NCBI RefSeq assembly: GCF_014279795.1
Contig: NZ_CP047945.1
Location: 1,942,572-2,006,571 of the forward strand
Length of the DNA: 64,000 bases
Reading direction: 5' to 3'
From: Synechococcus sp. PROS-7-1
GTDB lineage: Bacteria > Cyanobacteriota > Cyanobacteriia > PCC-6307 > Cyanobiaceae
Within the stretch, counting starts at the first letter, position 1; every line of letters starts with the position of its first letter. The translations under genes were made by a program, and so were the position numbers. Below are positions 30,142 through 38,846 of the stretch, one piece after another. The notes beneath the pieces are model-generated. The model was not told the DNA's origin. It was given only the letters and a program-made list of their open reading frames with translations, and ran no database searches.

Positions 30142-31152
30142 ATGACCTCCGACCTGCTGATCCTGCTGATCCTGGTGTTGGTGGTGCTGGCTGGATCAGC
30201 CCTCTGCTCGGGTGTGGAGGCAGCGCTGCTCACGGTCAATCCCATCCGCGTCCATGAGCTCGCCGCACGTCCCCGTCCGGTCGCTGGTGCTCGCAGACTT
30301 GCGCAGCTGCGACAACGCCTTGGACGCACCCTGTCCGTGCTGGTGATTGCCAATAACGGCTTCAACATCTTTGGCAGCCTGATGCTTGGGGGTTATGCCG
30401 CCTGGCTGTTCAAACGCATGGACAGCAGCAGCGTCGCGCTGCCGCTGTTTTCCATCAGCCTCACCGTTCTGGTGATTCTGCTGGGCGAGATCCTGCCCAA
30501 AGCGATCGGCAGTCGCCTGGCCCTGCCTGTGGCTCTGGCCAGTGCCCCCGTGCTGCACTGGCTCGGCGTCATGATGCGCCCCCTCGTTCTGCTGCTTGAG
30601 CGACTGCTGCCGGCCATCACGGAGGAGAGCGAGATCAGCACCGATGAGGAAGAGATCCGGCTTCTCGCCAGACTCGGTTCGCAGAAGGGTCAGATCGAAG
30701 CGGATGAGGCCGCCATGATCGCCAAGGTGTTCCAGCTCAACGATCTCACCGCCCGCGACCTGATGATCCCGCGAGTGGCAGCGCCCACCCTTGATGGCGC
30801 GACCCGCCTGGATGAACTCCGGGACGCACTGATCGAGAATGAAGCCCAGTGGTGGGTCGTGCTTGGCGACGCGGTGGACAAGGTTCTGGGAGTGGCCAAC
30901 CGGGACAGCCTCTTGAGTGCGCTGGTTCAGAACCGCGGCCAACTCACTCCATTGGATCTGAGCGAACCAGCCGAATTCGTTCCGGAGATGATCCGCGCTG
31001 ATCGACTGTTAACCGCGTTTCGACGTGACAATGCCGGCGTGCGCGTCGTGGTGGATGAATTCGGAGGCTTCGTCGGAGTCATCGGCCCCGATGCCGTCCT
31101 GGCCGTCCTTGCTGGATGGTGGCGCAAGGGAGGAGGCAGCGGAATCCCATGA
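30142..31152 (+). CDS. CNNM/CorC-type hemolysin-like membrane protein with CBS region
   Basis: The 336-residue protein has an N-terminal CNNM transmembrane domain (about residues 1-170) with SGVEAALLTVNPIRVHEL and LVILLGEILPKAIGS, then a helical linker and a CBS pair region (VFQLNDLTARDLMIPRV). The usual C-terminal CorC domain is absent. Members export Mg2+ or act in divalent cation homeostasis. Its stop overlaps the next gene (ATGA), suggesting coupling. Confidence 0.87.
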   Translation: MTSDLLILLILVLVVLAGSALCSGVEAALLTVNPIRVHELAARPRPVAGARRLAQLRQRLGRTLSVLVIANNGFNIFGSLMLGGYAAWLFKRMDSSSVALPLFSISLTVLVILLGEILPKAIGSRLALPVALASAPVLHWLGVMMRPLVLLLERLLPAITEESEISTDEEEIRLLARLGSQKGQIEADEAAMIAKVFQLNDLTARDLMIPRVAAPTLDGATRLDELRDALIENEAQWWVVLGDAVDKVLGVANRDSLLSALVQNRGQLTPLDLSEPAEFVPEMIRADRLLTAFRRDNAGVRVVVDEFGGFVGVIGPDAVLAVLAGWWRKGGGSGIP

Positions 31153-32465
31153 CCACCTCCCCTGCGATGGCATCCAAGGCACAGGTACTACGACTGTGGA
31201 AAGACCAGCTCAACCTGACCGCCCTTGAGCAGGGTCTGCTGAGCGGTGCCCTCAAAACCCTGGATCACCAGCTGCATCGCCTGGAGGAGAGCAGGGTTCG
31301 GATCGCCGTGTTCGGCAGAGTCGGCGTCGGCAAGTCGAGCTTGGTCAATGCCCTTGTGGGCCAGTCGCTGATGGCCACGGATGTGGCCCATGGCTGCACG
31401 AGACAACAGCAGAGCACTCCCTGGCCGAAACCAATTCCAGGACTGCAAGCCGTCGACCTGGTGGACACACCAGGGATCGATGAGGTCGATGGCCCAGCCC
31501 GGGCTCGCCTGGCGGGGCGCGTGGCCTTGAACGCCGACCTGGTGTTGCTGGTGCTGGATGGGGACATCACCCAGGTTGAGCTCGATGCACTCGCCACCCT
31601 CCAGAAAAAGGGAAAACCGGTGGTCACCGTTTTGAATCGCTGCGATTGCTGGCCAAACGATGAGCTGGCTCCTCTGCTCGCCAGCATCAAACGCCGCCTG
31701 CCGCACGGGCTCCCAGCGCCGGTTGTCGCGGCGGCGGCGCCACGGCGGGCTGTGCAGCTCAGCGACGGACGCATCCGCAGCCAGCAGCAGCCGGCCGATG
31801 TGGCGCGTCTAGAGACCCACCTGTCACTGCTGCTGGCTGAGCACGGCGAAAGCCTGCTGCTCTTGAACAGCCTGCGGCAAGCGACGAGCATTCAGCAGCA
31901 ACTCGAAACCGGCCGTCTGCTGCGGCGCCGTCGGGAAGCGCAGGGGCTGATCGGTCGCTACGCCGCCCTCAAGGCAGCAGCGCTGGCCGCCAATCCTTTA
32001 ATGCTGCTCGATCTTGCGGGAGGCATGGCCTGTGATGCCGCCTTGGTGAGCCAGCTCTGTGCGCTGTACGACCTTCCCCTGGGAGGCCCAGCAGCCCGCC
32101 GACTGCTCCGTCAGCTCGGTGGCCAGAATGCCCTGATTGGGGGAGCACAGCTGGGGCTGCAGATAAGTCTGGGAGTGATACGCCAGCTGCTTCTGCTAGC
32201 GGCACCCTTCAGCGCTGGGCTGAGCTTGGCCCCGGCAGCCCCGGTGGCGGTGGCCCAGGCGGCTCTGGCGGTTCACACCACCCGCCGAACCGGCCGACTG
32301 ACAGCCCGCTGGCTGCTGGAGGAACGCGGTCGCGGTCGCCGCAACCAGCCGATTCCTATCAGCCTGATGCGACGTCTGTGCCGCACAGACCGCGGTCTGA
32401 TCGGACTGATGCATCGCTGGCCGGATGCGCCGACGCGTCCGGCCCTGAAATCGCTGCTGCCATGA
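31149..32465 (+). CDS. Era-like GTPase with membrane/DUF697-type C-terminus
   Basis: From ATG 31149 the protein has 438 residues. GTPase motifs are GRVGVGKSSLVNAL (G1), DLVDTPGID (G3) and TVLNRCD (G4, in place of NKxD). A helical C-terminal half with hydrophobic segments (about residues 275-385) follows, as in GTPases bound to the membrane with DUF697. The role is unknown in cyanobacteria. Its stop overlaps nadD (ATGA), so CNNM, GTPase and nadD form a coupled run. Confidence 0.82.
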   Translation: MTTSPAMASKAQVLRLWKDQLNLTALEQGLLSGALKTLDHQLHRLEESRVRIAVFGRVGVGKSSLVNALVGQSLMATDVAHGCTRQQQSTPWPKPIPGLQAVDLVDTPGIDEVDGPARARLAGRVALNADLVLLVLDGDITQVELDALATLQKKGKPVVTVLNRCDCWPNDELAPLLASIKRRLPHGLPAPVVAAAAPRRAVQLSDGRIRSQQQPADVARLETHLSLLLAEHGESLLLLNSLRQATSIQQQLETGRLLRRRREAQGLIGRYAALKAAALAANPLMLLDLAGGMACDAALVSQLCALYDLPLGGPAARRLLRQLGGQNALIGGAQLGLQISLGVIRQLLLLAAPFSAGLSLAPAAPVAVAQAALAVHTTRRTGRLTARWLLEERGRGRRNQPIPISLMRRLCRTDRGLIGLMHRWPDAPTRPALKSLLP

Positions 32466-33043
32466 GCAGAGGCACGATTGCACTTCTGGGAACCAGCGCG
32501 GATCCCCCCACCATTGGTCATCAGGCCCTGCTTGAAGGTCTTCTCGGGGAGTTTCCGAGAGTGGTGACGTGGGCGAGTGACAACCCGTCCAAACGCCATG
32601 GCGCCGAGCTCAAGCAACGCAGCAATCTGCTGGATCGTGTCGTTCAGACGATCGGTAACCCTCGCCTGCAACTGGCTCAGGATCTCAGCAGTCCCTATGC
32701 CATCACCACGCTGGAGCGAGCACGACAACGCTGGCCTGAATCCTCTCTCTGCTTCGTGGTGGGAAGCGATTTGGCCACGCAGATCCCTCGCTGGAAACAC
32801 TGCGATCAGTGGCTCGGTCTCTGTGAACTGGGCATTGTTCCCCGCAAAGGTTGGCCCATCGAGGATGGCGACTTGCAGGGCCTCGAACGCCTCGGTGCCC
32901 GTCCAAGGATTCTGTCCCTTGATATCCCAGCCACCGCCAGCTCAGCGGTCCGCCAGGCCAGTGGCGATGACCAGATCCCCGACACGCTCTGGCCTCTGCT
33001 GCTGGAGCACAATCTGTACGGCTTCCACTCCTCCTCCGCCTGA
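32462..33043 (+). CDS. nadD: Nicotinate-nucleotide adenylyltransferase
   Basis: The 193-residue protein carries GTSADPPTIGHQALLEGLL (the nucleotidyltransferase HxGH motif), VGSDLATQIPRW and PATASSAVRQ near the end (the ISSTxIR-like motif). It adenylates nicotinate mononucleotide in NAD synthesis. ATG 32462 overlaps the GTPase stop. Together with nadE, six bases further, it gives two consecutive steps of NAD biosynthesis. Confidence 0.9.
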   Translation: MSRGTIALLGTSADPPTIGHQALLEGLLGEFPRVVTWASDNPSKRHGAELKQRSNLLDRVVQTIGNPRLQLAQDLSSPYAITTLERARQRWPESSLCFVVGSDLATQIPRWKHCDQWLGLCELGIVPRKGWPIEDGDLQGLERLGARPRILSLDIPATASSAVRQASGDDQIPDTLWPLLLEHNLYGFHSSSA

Positions 33044-33049
33044 GTGCTG

Positions 33050-34783
33050 ATGCGTATCGCCCTGGCCCAGATCAATCCCTTGGTGGGGGACCTTCTGGGA
33101 AATGCCGATCGCATTCACGCGGCCTTGGATGCGACCCAGGTGGACGGCCAGGTCGGTGCGGACCTCCTGGTCACGCCGGAGCTGTCTCTCTGGGGCTACC
33201 CACCGAGGGATCTGCTCTTCAGCTCCGCTCACCTCGAGCAGCAACAACAGGCGTTAGACGGACTGCAGCAGCGCTTGCATGCCGCACAACTGGATGTGGC
33301 CCTCCTCGTTGGTGTGGCCGAGGTGGCCCCTGATCAGCAACACCCCAGGCTCTACAACGCGATGGCGCTGGTGCAGGCGGGGGGATGGCGTGTTGTCGCC
33401 CGCAAGCAGCTGTTGCCCAGCTACGACGTCTTTGACGAAACCCGTTATTTCCGCGCCAGCGGCAGTCCGTCCACCATCAGCCTGCGCGTGAACCACCACG
33501 ACTGGCACCTGGGCCTCACCATCTGCGAAGACCTCTGGGTGGACCAGGAGCTCCAGGAGCGACGCCTGGTAGGCCCGGATCCCATCGCAGCCTTAATGCC
33601 CGAACGCATTGACGCCTTGATCAACTGCTCGGCCTCTCCCTTCAGCCGGGGCAAGGCGACCCTCCGCCGTGAGCTCGCAGCCCGTGCAGCTGCACGCCTG
33701 CAATGTCCTGTGGTGTATGTGAATCAGGTGGGCGGGAACGATGAATTGGTCTTCGATGGCGCCAGCTTCGTGATGGCTCCAGGGAAGAGCACCCCGCTGC
33801 TGCAGCTGCCCGGCTTCTGCGTCAGCACAGCGGTGTGGACGGCGCAATTACCAGCAAGCCCAAGCGAGCAGGCCCCCCATCCCCACCATCAAGGGCAAGA
33901 CCAAGACGCCGGCCTCGAGGCGCTGTTCCGAGCACTGGTGACAGGAGTCAAGGACTATGCAATCAAATGCGGATTCAAAAAGGCGCTTCTCGGACTCAGT
34001 GGCGGCATTGATTCGGCTTTGGTGGCGGTGATCGCCGCCGCCGCCCTGGGCCCTGAACAAGTTCAGACCCTGCTGATGCCCTCTCCCTGGAGCTCCGCCG
34101 GTTCGCTCGAAGATGCCCTGGCTCTGGCAGCACGCCTGGGCATCTCCTCAAGGATCGTGCCGATTCAAACCCTGATGGACGACTTTGAGGCCACGCTCAC
34201 ACCAGCCCTCGACGCCGAGCCATCTGGGATCACAGCCGAAAATCTGCAATCACGCATCCGCGGAACCCTGTTGATGGCCATGGCCAATCAGCAGGGGCAA
34301 CTGCTGCTCTCCACGGGCAACAAATCCGAACTGGCCGTGGGCTACTGCACCCTCTACGGCGATATGAACGGCGGTTTGGCGGTGATCGGCGATCTCTACA
34401 AATCAACCGTGTTCGCCCTTTGCCACTGGCTCGACAGCCCAGAGGCCGGTGCCTGTCGGTCCGAACTGGGGCTGGCCGTTGATGGCCCGTTGATCGGACG
34501 AGCCATTCTTGAAAAACCACCGAGCGCCGAACTGCGACCAGACCAGAAAGACAGTGATTCACTGCCTGACTACGGGCGGCTGGACCCATTGCTGGTGGAT
34601 CTGATCGAACATCGAATGAGTGGTGTGCAGCTGATCAGCGCCGGGCATGATCCTGAGGATGTGAACCGGATTGAACGTTTGTTCCGCCGGGCTGAATTCA
34701 AGCGGCGACAGGCCCCCCCGCTTCTGAAAGTGAGCAATCAAGCCTTCGGCAGTGGCTGGCGGCTGCCGATTGCAGCCATCTGA
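33050..34783 (+). CDS. nadE: Glutamine-dependent NAD+ synthetase
   Basis: About 577 residues. The N-terminal nitrilase-like glutaminase has catalytic Glu (LLVTPELSLWGYPPRDLL), Lys (RKQLLPSYDVFDETRYF) and Cys (LTICEDLW). The C-terminal ATP-PPase domain has LGLSGGIDSALVAVIAA and LLSTGNKSELAVGYCTLYGD. It makes NAD from deamido-NAD using glutamine. ATG 33050 is preferred to GTG 33044. It directly follows nadD. Confidence 0.96.
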   Translation: MRIALAQINPLVGDLLGNADRIHAALDATQVDGQVGADLLVTPELSLWGYPPRDLLFSSAHLEQQQQALDGLQQRLHAAQLDVALLVGVAEVAPDQQHPRLYNAMALVQAGGWRVVARKQLLPSYDVFDETRYFRASGSPSTISLRVNHHDWHLGLTICEDLWVDQELQERRLVGPDPIAALMPERIDALINCSASPFSRGKATLRRELAARAAARLQCPVVYVNQVGGNDELVFDGASFVMAPGKSTPLLQLPGFCVSTAVWTAQLPASPSEQAPHPHHQGQDQDAGLEALFRALVTGVKDYAIKCGFKKALLGLSGGIDSALVAVIAAAALGPEQVQTLLMPSPWSSAGSLEDALALAARLGISSRIVPIQTLMDDFEATLTPALDAEPSGITAENLQSRIRGTLLMAMANQQGQLLLSTGNKSELAVGYCTLYGDMNGGLAVIGDLYKSTVFALCHWLDSPEAGACRSELGLAVDGPLIGRAILEKPPSAELRPDQKDSDSLPDYGRLDPLLVDLIEHRMSGVQLISAGHDPEDVNRIERLFRRAEFKRRQAPPLLKVSNQAFGSGWRLPIAAI

Positions 34784-34812
34784 GCCAGATTGAGAACACA
34801 TCTCTGCCTTCC

Positions 34813-35952
34813 ATGGCTCATTCCGTTCTGACGGCCCCGATGGCCAGTATCGGGGTGCCTACTGAGATCAAAGCTGATGAGCAGCGGGTCGCCCTGACAC
34901 CGGATGGCGTGCGGGAGTTGGTGACTCAAGGGCTGGAAGTGCGCATCCAACACGGTGCGGGAGCCGGTGCCGGCATCGGCGATGACGCCTTTGCATCAGC
35001 TGGTGCACGCATGGTCGACCGCGACGACGCCTGGGCCGCTCACCTTGTGGTGAAAGTGAAAGAGCCGCAGCCGGAGGAATTCGGTCTTTTGCGCGATGAC
35101 ATGGTGCTCTTCACTTATCTGCACCTCGCGGCCTATCCCCAGGTGGGCCAGGCGCTGCTGGATGCAGGAACAACGGGTGTGGCCTACGAGACGGTGCAAC
35201 TGGAAAACGGCAGCCTGCCCCTGCTCGCGCCGATGAGCGAAATTGCTGGCCGTCTCGCGGCTCAGGTGGGCGCGCGCTTGCTGGAGCGGCCCAATGGCGG
35301 CCGTGGTGTGCTGATCGGTGGCTGCACCGGTGTTCAACCGGCAAGGGTGGTGGTGCTGGGTGCCGGCACCGTCGGCTGGAATGCGGCACGGCTTGCAGCA
35401 GCCATGGATGCCGAGGTGATGCTCCTGGATCGATCACCGGAGCGGTTGCGCAGCCTGGAGGCCGACCGGCGAGGACGATTGATGAGTGTGGTGAGCAGCC
35501 GGGGACTGCTGGAGCGGCTCGTGCCGACCGCCGACTTGCTCATTGGTGCCGTGCTCACTCCCGGAGGGCGGGCCCCGACACTGGTCGACGAGGAGATGGT
35601 GAAACAGATGAAACCTGGTTCAGCCATCGTGGATGTGGCCATCGATCAGGGCGGATGCATCGCCACGAGTCGGGAGACCACCCACACCGATCCCACGATC
35701 AGCATCCACGGGGTGCAGCACTACGCAGTCGGGAACATGCCGGGAGCCGTACCGTTCACGTCCACCGAAGCCCTGGTCAGTGTCACGCTCCCCTACATCC
35801 TTGGCATCGCTGGTCGAGGACTGGAAGAAGCCGTCACGGAACGGCCGGAATTGCTGTCTGGCTTGAACACCGTGAAAGGAGCGGTCTGCCACCCCGGCGT
35901 CGCAAAGGCCTTAAACGTTCCGCCACGCCATCCCATGGCATGCCTGCGCTGA
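34813..35952 (+). CDS. ald: Alanine dehydrogenase
   Basis: The 379-residue protein has GVPTEIKADEQRVALTPDGV, VKVKEPQPEEF, TYLHLAA and the NAD-binding VVVLGAGTVGWNAARLA, then VAIDQGGC and a C-terminal ALNVPPRHP. It interconverts alanine and pyruvate with ammonia. It lies 29 bases after nadE on the same strand, so it may share a transcript with the NAD genes, and it is convergent with the SEC-C gene. Confidence 0.95.
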   Translation: MAHSVLTAPMASIGVPTEIKADEQRVALTPDGVRELVTQGLEVRIQHGAGAGAGIGDDAFASAGARMVDRDDAWAAHLVVKVKEPQPEEFGLLRDDMVLFTYLHLAAYPQVGQALLDAGTTGVAYETVQLENGSLPLLAPMSEIAGRLAAQVGARLLERPNGGRGVLIGGCTGVQPARVVVLGAGTVGWNAARLAAAMDAEVMLLDRSPERLRSLEADRRGRLMSVVSSRGLLERLVPTADLLIGAVLTPGGRAPTLVDEEMVKQMKPGSAIVDVAIDQGGCIATSRETTHTDPTISIHGVQHYAVGNMPGAVPFTSTEALVSVTLPYILGIAGRGLEEAVTERPELLSGLNTVKGAVCHPGVAKALNVPPRHPMACLR

Positions 35953-35957
35953 AGCCA

Positions 35958-36392
35958 TCACAGGGCTCGGATGTAAAGCCATTCCCCACTGAGCTGCCCA
36001 TCCCGTCTCTGAAACAGCGAGGTTTCCTTTAAACATCTGCGCTGTCCAGACGCGACGAAATGCGCTGCAAACTGAACAGTGCCCTGGCAATCCTCGATGC
36101 CACCACCTTCCACAGCGAGGATTTCGAGTGCCATCCATCGGAGCTGACGGCTGTTGGACCGTAGTTCGCGACGCCGTTGCTGAAGCGGAGTTTGTGGCTC
36201 AGGGTGCGTGCCGATCAAATACTCAATCTCACCCAGCGCATAAGCGCTGTAACGCGACCGCATCAACTGTTCAGCCGTTTGCGCCTTCGCCAGTCCCTGA
36301 TGAAAAGGACCGCAACATGACGCCAACGGGGCACCGGAACCACAAGGACACGCATCCCGATCAGCAGCGGACCCTGCAAACCCCCTGGCCAT
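35958..36392 (-). CDS. SEC-C motif / YchJ-like UPF0225 protein
   Basis: From ATG 36392 the protein has 144 residues. An N-terminal SEC-C zinc motif (DACPCGSGAPLASCCGP) is followed by a YchJ-type domain (QTAEQLMRSRYSAYALGEI, then IEYLIGTHPE and VQFAAHFV). The family has no established biochemical function. It is the last gene of a run of four minus-strand genes with 4-base gaps, downstream of DUF3326. Confidence 0.85.
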   Translation of the reverse strand: MARGFAGSAADRDACPCGSGAPLASCCGPFHQGLAKAQTAEQLMRSRYSAYALGEIEYLIGTHPEPQTPLQQRRRELRSNSRQLRWMALEILAVEGGGIEDCQGTVQFAAHFVASGQRRCLKETSLFQRRDGQLSGEWLYIRAL

Positions 36393-36396
36393 GCGA

Positions 36397-37461
36397 TCAG
36401 TCTCGAGTGCTGGAACAGCAGTCCAGAGGCAAAAGAGGCCTCTGCAGCGATGGCAACGCCACCCCCTCCCGCATCGCCAGCAGCAACCCGGCAGCTTCGG
36501 CATAGGTCGCAGCAGCAACCACCCGTCCCTCAAGTCCCATGGAATGGGACGACACCTGCAGCACAGAAGGGTTGGTGACGGCAATCACCGGGACGTTCCG
36601 CTCCAAACAGGCCAGGACGGCCTCACCCCCTAAAGCACCCTCCGGCACCACAAGGGCCCCAAGCCCGGAAGCCAGCAGATCTCCAGGCTGCGCTGATGCC
36701 GACTGAATCAGATCGGGTGCACGACTGAGCCCCACGAGAACACAGGGGAGAAAAGTATGCGCCAGCTCTTCGGCTGCCGCCCGCGGATCCAGCTGAGGAT
36801 CAAGGGGCAAAGGAGCCAGAGCCGGTGCGTGGGCACAGGGGATCTGAAGATGCCGCACGAGCAGATGGCTGATCACCGCCTCCGCACCAGCCAACCCATC
36901 CACGCCGCTGCCATGGCGATAAGCCTGCAACGCTTCGCTGCCGGAATCATCCGGAAATCGAGCCACCACAGCGATCGCCGTTGCGCCCCTTTCACGCAGC
37001 TTCTCCCCAGCGCGAAGCAGTGCATCAGGACGCTCGAGCGAGCCCCAGCTCACCCCACTCTCCCCCTGCCGCAGCGTGACTTCGAGAGGGACATCCGTAG
37101 TGACCACCGGGCCAATCTCCAAGCCGAGCGTGGCGCGACAGGCATCGGCAACCTGGAGGTGGCGGTCCCGAAGCGACGGTTCGATCCCAGCGTCGAGCAG
37201 CAAGCCAACCCGCTGCCGCCGTCCTCCTCGCAGCGCCAGCTCCCCAGCTGCAAAACGATCAAGCCCCCATCCCTCCACGTAAAGAATGCGTTCGTCGCTC
37301 CAGTAGAGGGCGGCCCCATTCATCACATTGGGGTGGGTCACCAGACAGCCCGAGGCCGCCGCGAGTACCCGCGCAGCCGGCAGCGCATCACCGGCATACC
37401 CTCCGATCTCGCATCCAATCCCCGTGGGCACAATCATCAGTGTGGGGAAGACGGCAGCCAT
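36397..37461 (-). CDS. DUF3326 family protein
   Basis: The 354-residue protein starts MAAVFPTLMIVPTGIGCEIG and has THPNVMNGAALYWSD, LLDAGIEPSLRDRHLQVAD and LGALVVPEGALGGEAVL near the end. I read it as DUF3326, a cyanobacterial/plant family without known activity. The composition suggests a soluble alpha/beta enzyme. It is preceded by a 4-base gap from the 64-aa gene and followed by the SEC-C gene by 4 bases. Confidence 0.82.
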   Translation of the reverse strand: MAAVFPTLMIVPTGIGCEIGGYAGDALPAARVLAAASGCLVTHPNVMNGAALYWSDERILYVEGWGLDRFAAGELALRGGRRQRVGLLLDAGIEPSLRDRHLQVADACRATLGLEIGPVVTTDVPLEVTLRQGESGVSWGSLERPDALLRAGEKLRERGATAIAVVARFPDDSGSEALQAYRHGSGVDGLAGAEAVISHLLVRHLQIPCAHAPALAPLPLDPQLDPRAAAEELAHTFLPCVLVGLSRAPDLIQSASAQPGDLLASGLGALVVPEGALGGEAVLACLERNVPVIAVTNPSVLQVSSHSMGLEGRVVAAATYAEAAGLLLAMREGVALPSLQRPLLPLDCCSSTRD

Positions 37462-37465
37462 CACG

Positions 37466-37660
37466 TCACCCCTCGTGCTGAAGCATCACCGCTTCGATCA
37501 CCACCTCAGAGCCACCCTCTGGTGAATCCATCACCGACGTGATCGCCCAGCGCAGCGGCTCGCCGTGCACTCGCAAATGGTCCAGGATCCTCCGACGCCA
37601 ATCCGAGGCCGTTCGGTGGGCTGGGAGCGCGAGCTGCAGCTGAAGCGACTCAATCCTCAC
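37466..37660 (-). CDS. Small protein (64 aa) coupled to a ferredoxin
   Basis: From GTG 37660 the protein reads VRIESLQLQLALPAHRTASDW, ending VIEAVMLQHEG. It could be a beta-alpha-beta fragment (ferredoxin-like or SAM-fold), but no domain is recognised. The GTG overlaps the ferredoxin stop (GTGA). The tight spacing supports it as real. A longer frame from 37858 runs through the ferredoxin and is not credible. Confidence 0.72.
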   Translation of the reverse strand: MRIESLQLQLALPAHRTASDWRRRILDHLRVHGEPLRWAITSVMDSPEGGSEVVIEAVMLQHEG

Positions 37661-37992
37661 TTCTGATACTGACCAAACTGCGCTTCGTAGAGGGCATCCT
37701 CCTGACCCGCAAGCACCTTGAGGTCTGAGCGTGGATAACTCACACACAGCAGTGCAAAGCCGTCTTGGCGGAGCTCTTCCTTCACTCCCATGGCATCCGG
37801 TTGATGCACGGTTCCATCGAGGATGCGGGCAGCACAGGTCGTGCACACGCCGGCACAACAGGAGCTGGGCACCGCCACTCCCGCTGCTTCAGCGGCTGAA
37901 AGCACGGTCTGATCAGCGCCGCACTGAAACTGATGGGTTTGCCCATCCAGCTCAACGCTGATGGCGAAGGTCGCTGCCGTGGAATCGCTCAT
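37657..37992 (-). CDS. [2Fe-2S] ferredoxin, second type, with extra cysteine beside the cluster
   Basis: The 111-residue protein has ligands Cys45, Cys50, Cys53 and Cys83 (SCCAGVCTTC ... LLCVSYP), the plant-type spacing, but Cys46 replaces the usual Arg, and Cys24 is another extra. It is less acidic than PetF and has a longer, basic-neutral C-terminus. It probably serves a special pathway rather than bulk photosynthetic electron flow. It is first in the operon with the 64-aa, DUF3326 and SEC-C genes. Confidence 0.9.
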   Translation of the reverse strand: MSDSTAATFAISVELDGQTHQFQCGADQTVLSAAEAAGVAVPSSCCAGVCTTCAARILDGTVHQPDAMGVKEELRQDGFALLCVSYPRSDLKVLAGQEDALYEAQFGQYQK

Positions 37993-38025
37993 CCGTTCGA
38001 GATTGTCCTGGAAGACCGCATCCTC

Positions 38026-38754
38026 TCAGGACAACGGCCGCTCACAGCGATGCCACTGATGGGGATGGGGCGCCAGGTACTCCGCTGGCGCAGACGAAGC
38101 CAGGGCCGTAAGCACGAAGTCGAAACTGATCGACACCCGTAGTGACTCCTCATCGTTGTTGTGGCTGACACTGTGATCCAACCGGGACGGAAAGATCACC
38201 AGAAGACCGGGTTCAGGGTTCAGAGTCCAGAGGCTCTGATTATGAGAGTGATGCTCACGGATCGGCCCGCCATGGCCCACGGCAAGCCCTGGAACGAGCT
38301 CATTCAGTTGATGCCTTGCATGTAGACATAGGGCTCCCTCCTGCCCCTGACCATCACCACTCAGATACACAACGGCACTGACATGGGCGTTGGGATGGTG
38401 ATGCCGACCCACCACTTGCCCAGCCATGCTCAGCACAGGCCAACACCGTTGGAGGTGCAAGGCGATCTGGTCCAGATCAAATCCTGTGCGTTCCAGATAC
38501 ATCCAAACCCGCGCAATCACCTCATCCGCCAGGGATCGGAAGTCGTGATGTTGATGCAGCTGCCAGATGCCATGGAGATCCCCGGTCCATGCACAACCTT
38601 CATCGGGATTACTAACCGCCTCGCCCCGCAGGCTCAGAAGTGTCTGCAGCTGCCCCGCCAGCGTCAAGGGGTCCATCGCCATCCGCTCGGTGGCCACCAC
38701 CGTTGGGAAAAGGCTGTGAAGCTCCACATCGAAGGGGCAGCAGACCTCCAGCAT
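38026..38754 (-). CDS. 2OG-Fe(II) oxygenase-like protein (TIGR02466 type)
   Basis: The 242-residue protein begins CCPFDVELHSLFPTVVA. A histidine-rich block GRHHHPNAHVSAVVYLSGDG followed by LLVIFPSRLDHSVSHN and RVSISFDF gives the double-stranded beta-helix signature of the family of putative Fe(II)/2-oxoglutarate oxygenases (H...N/D...H). Substrate unknown. It lies between the ferredoxin operon and the atp operon terminator, on the same strand as both. Confidence 0.8.
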   Translation of the reverse strand: MLEVCCPFDVELHSLFPTVVATERMAMDPLTLAGQLQTLLSLRGEAVSNPDEGCAWTGDLHGIWQLHQHHDFRSLADEVIARVWMYLERTGFDLDQIALHLQRCWPVLSMAGQVVGRHHHPNAHVSAVVYLSGDGQGQEGALCLHARHQLNELVPGLAVGHGGPIREHHSHNQSLWTLNPEPGLLVIFPSRLDHSVSHNNDEESLRVSISFDFVLTALASSAPAEYLAPHPHQWHRCERPLS

Positions 38755-38793
38755 CGTTCATGCACCACGCTGAAGGGGCGCTTGGATTTCAAC

Positions 38794-38819
38794 AAAAAAG
38801 CCGGCACGAAGGCCGGCTT
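38794..38819 (-). terminator. Rho-independent terminator of the large atp operon
   Basis: Minus strand: AAGCCGGC pairs with GCCGGCTT around a 6-base loop and ends in T residues; it lies about 28 bases past the atpG (gamma) stop. The plus strand lacks a T tract. Confidence 0.88.
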
Positions 38820-38846
38820 GAGGCAATCAGATTGACGAATGTCTCA

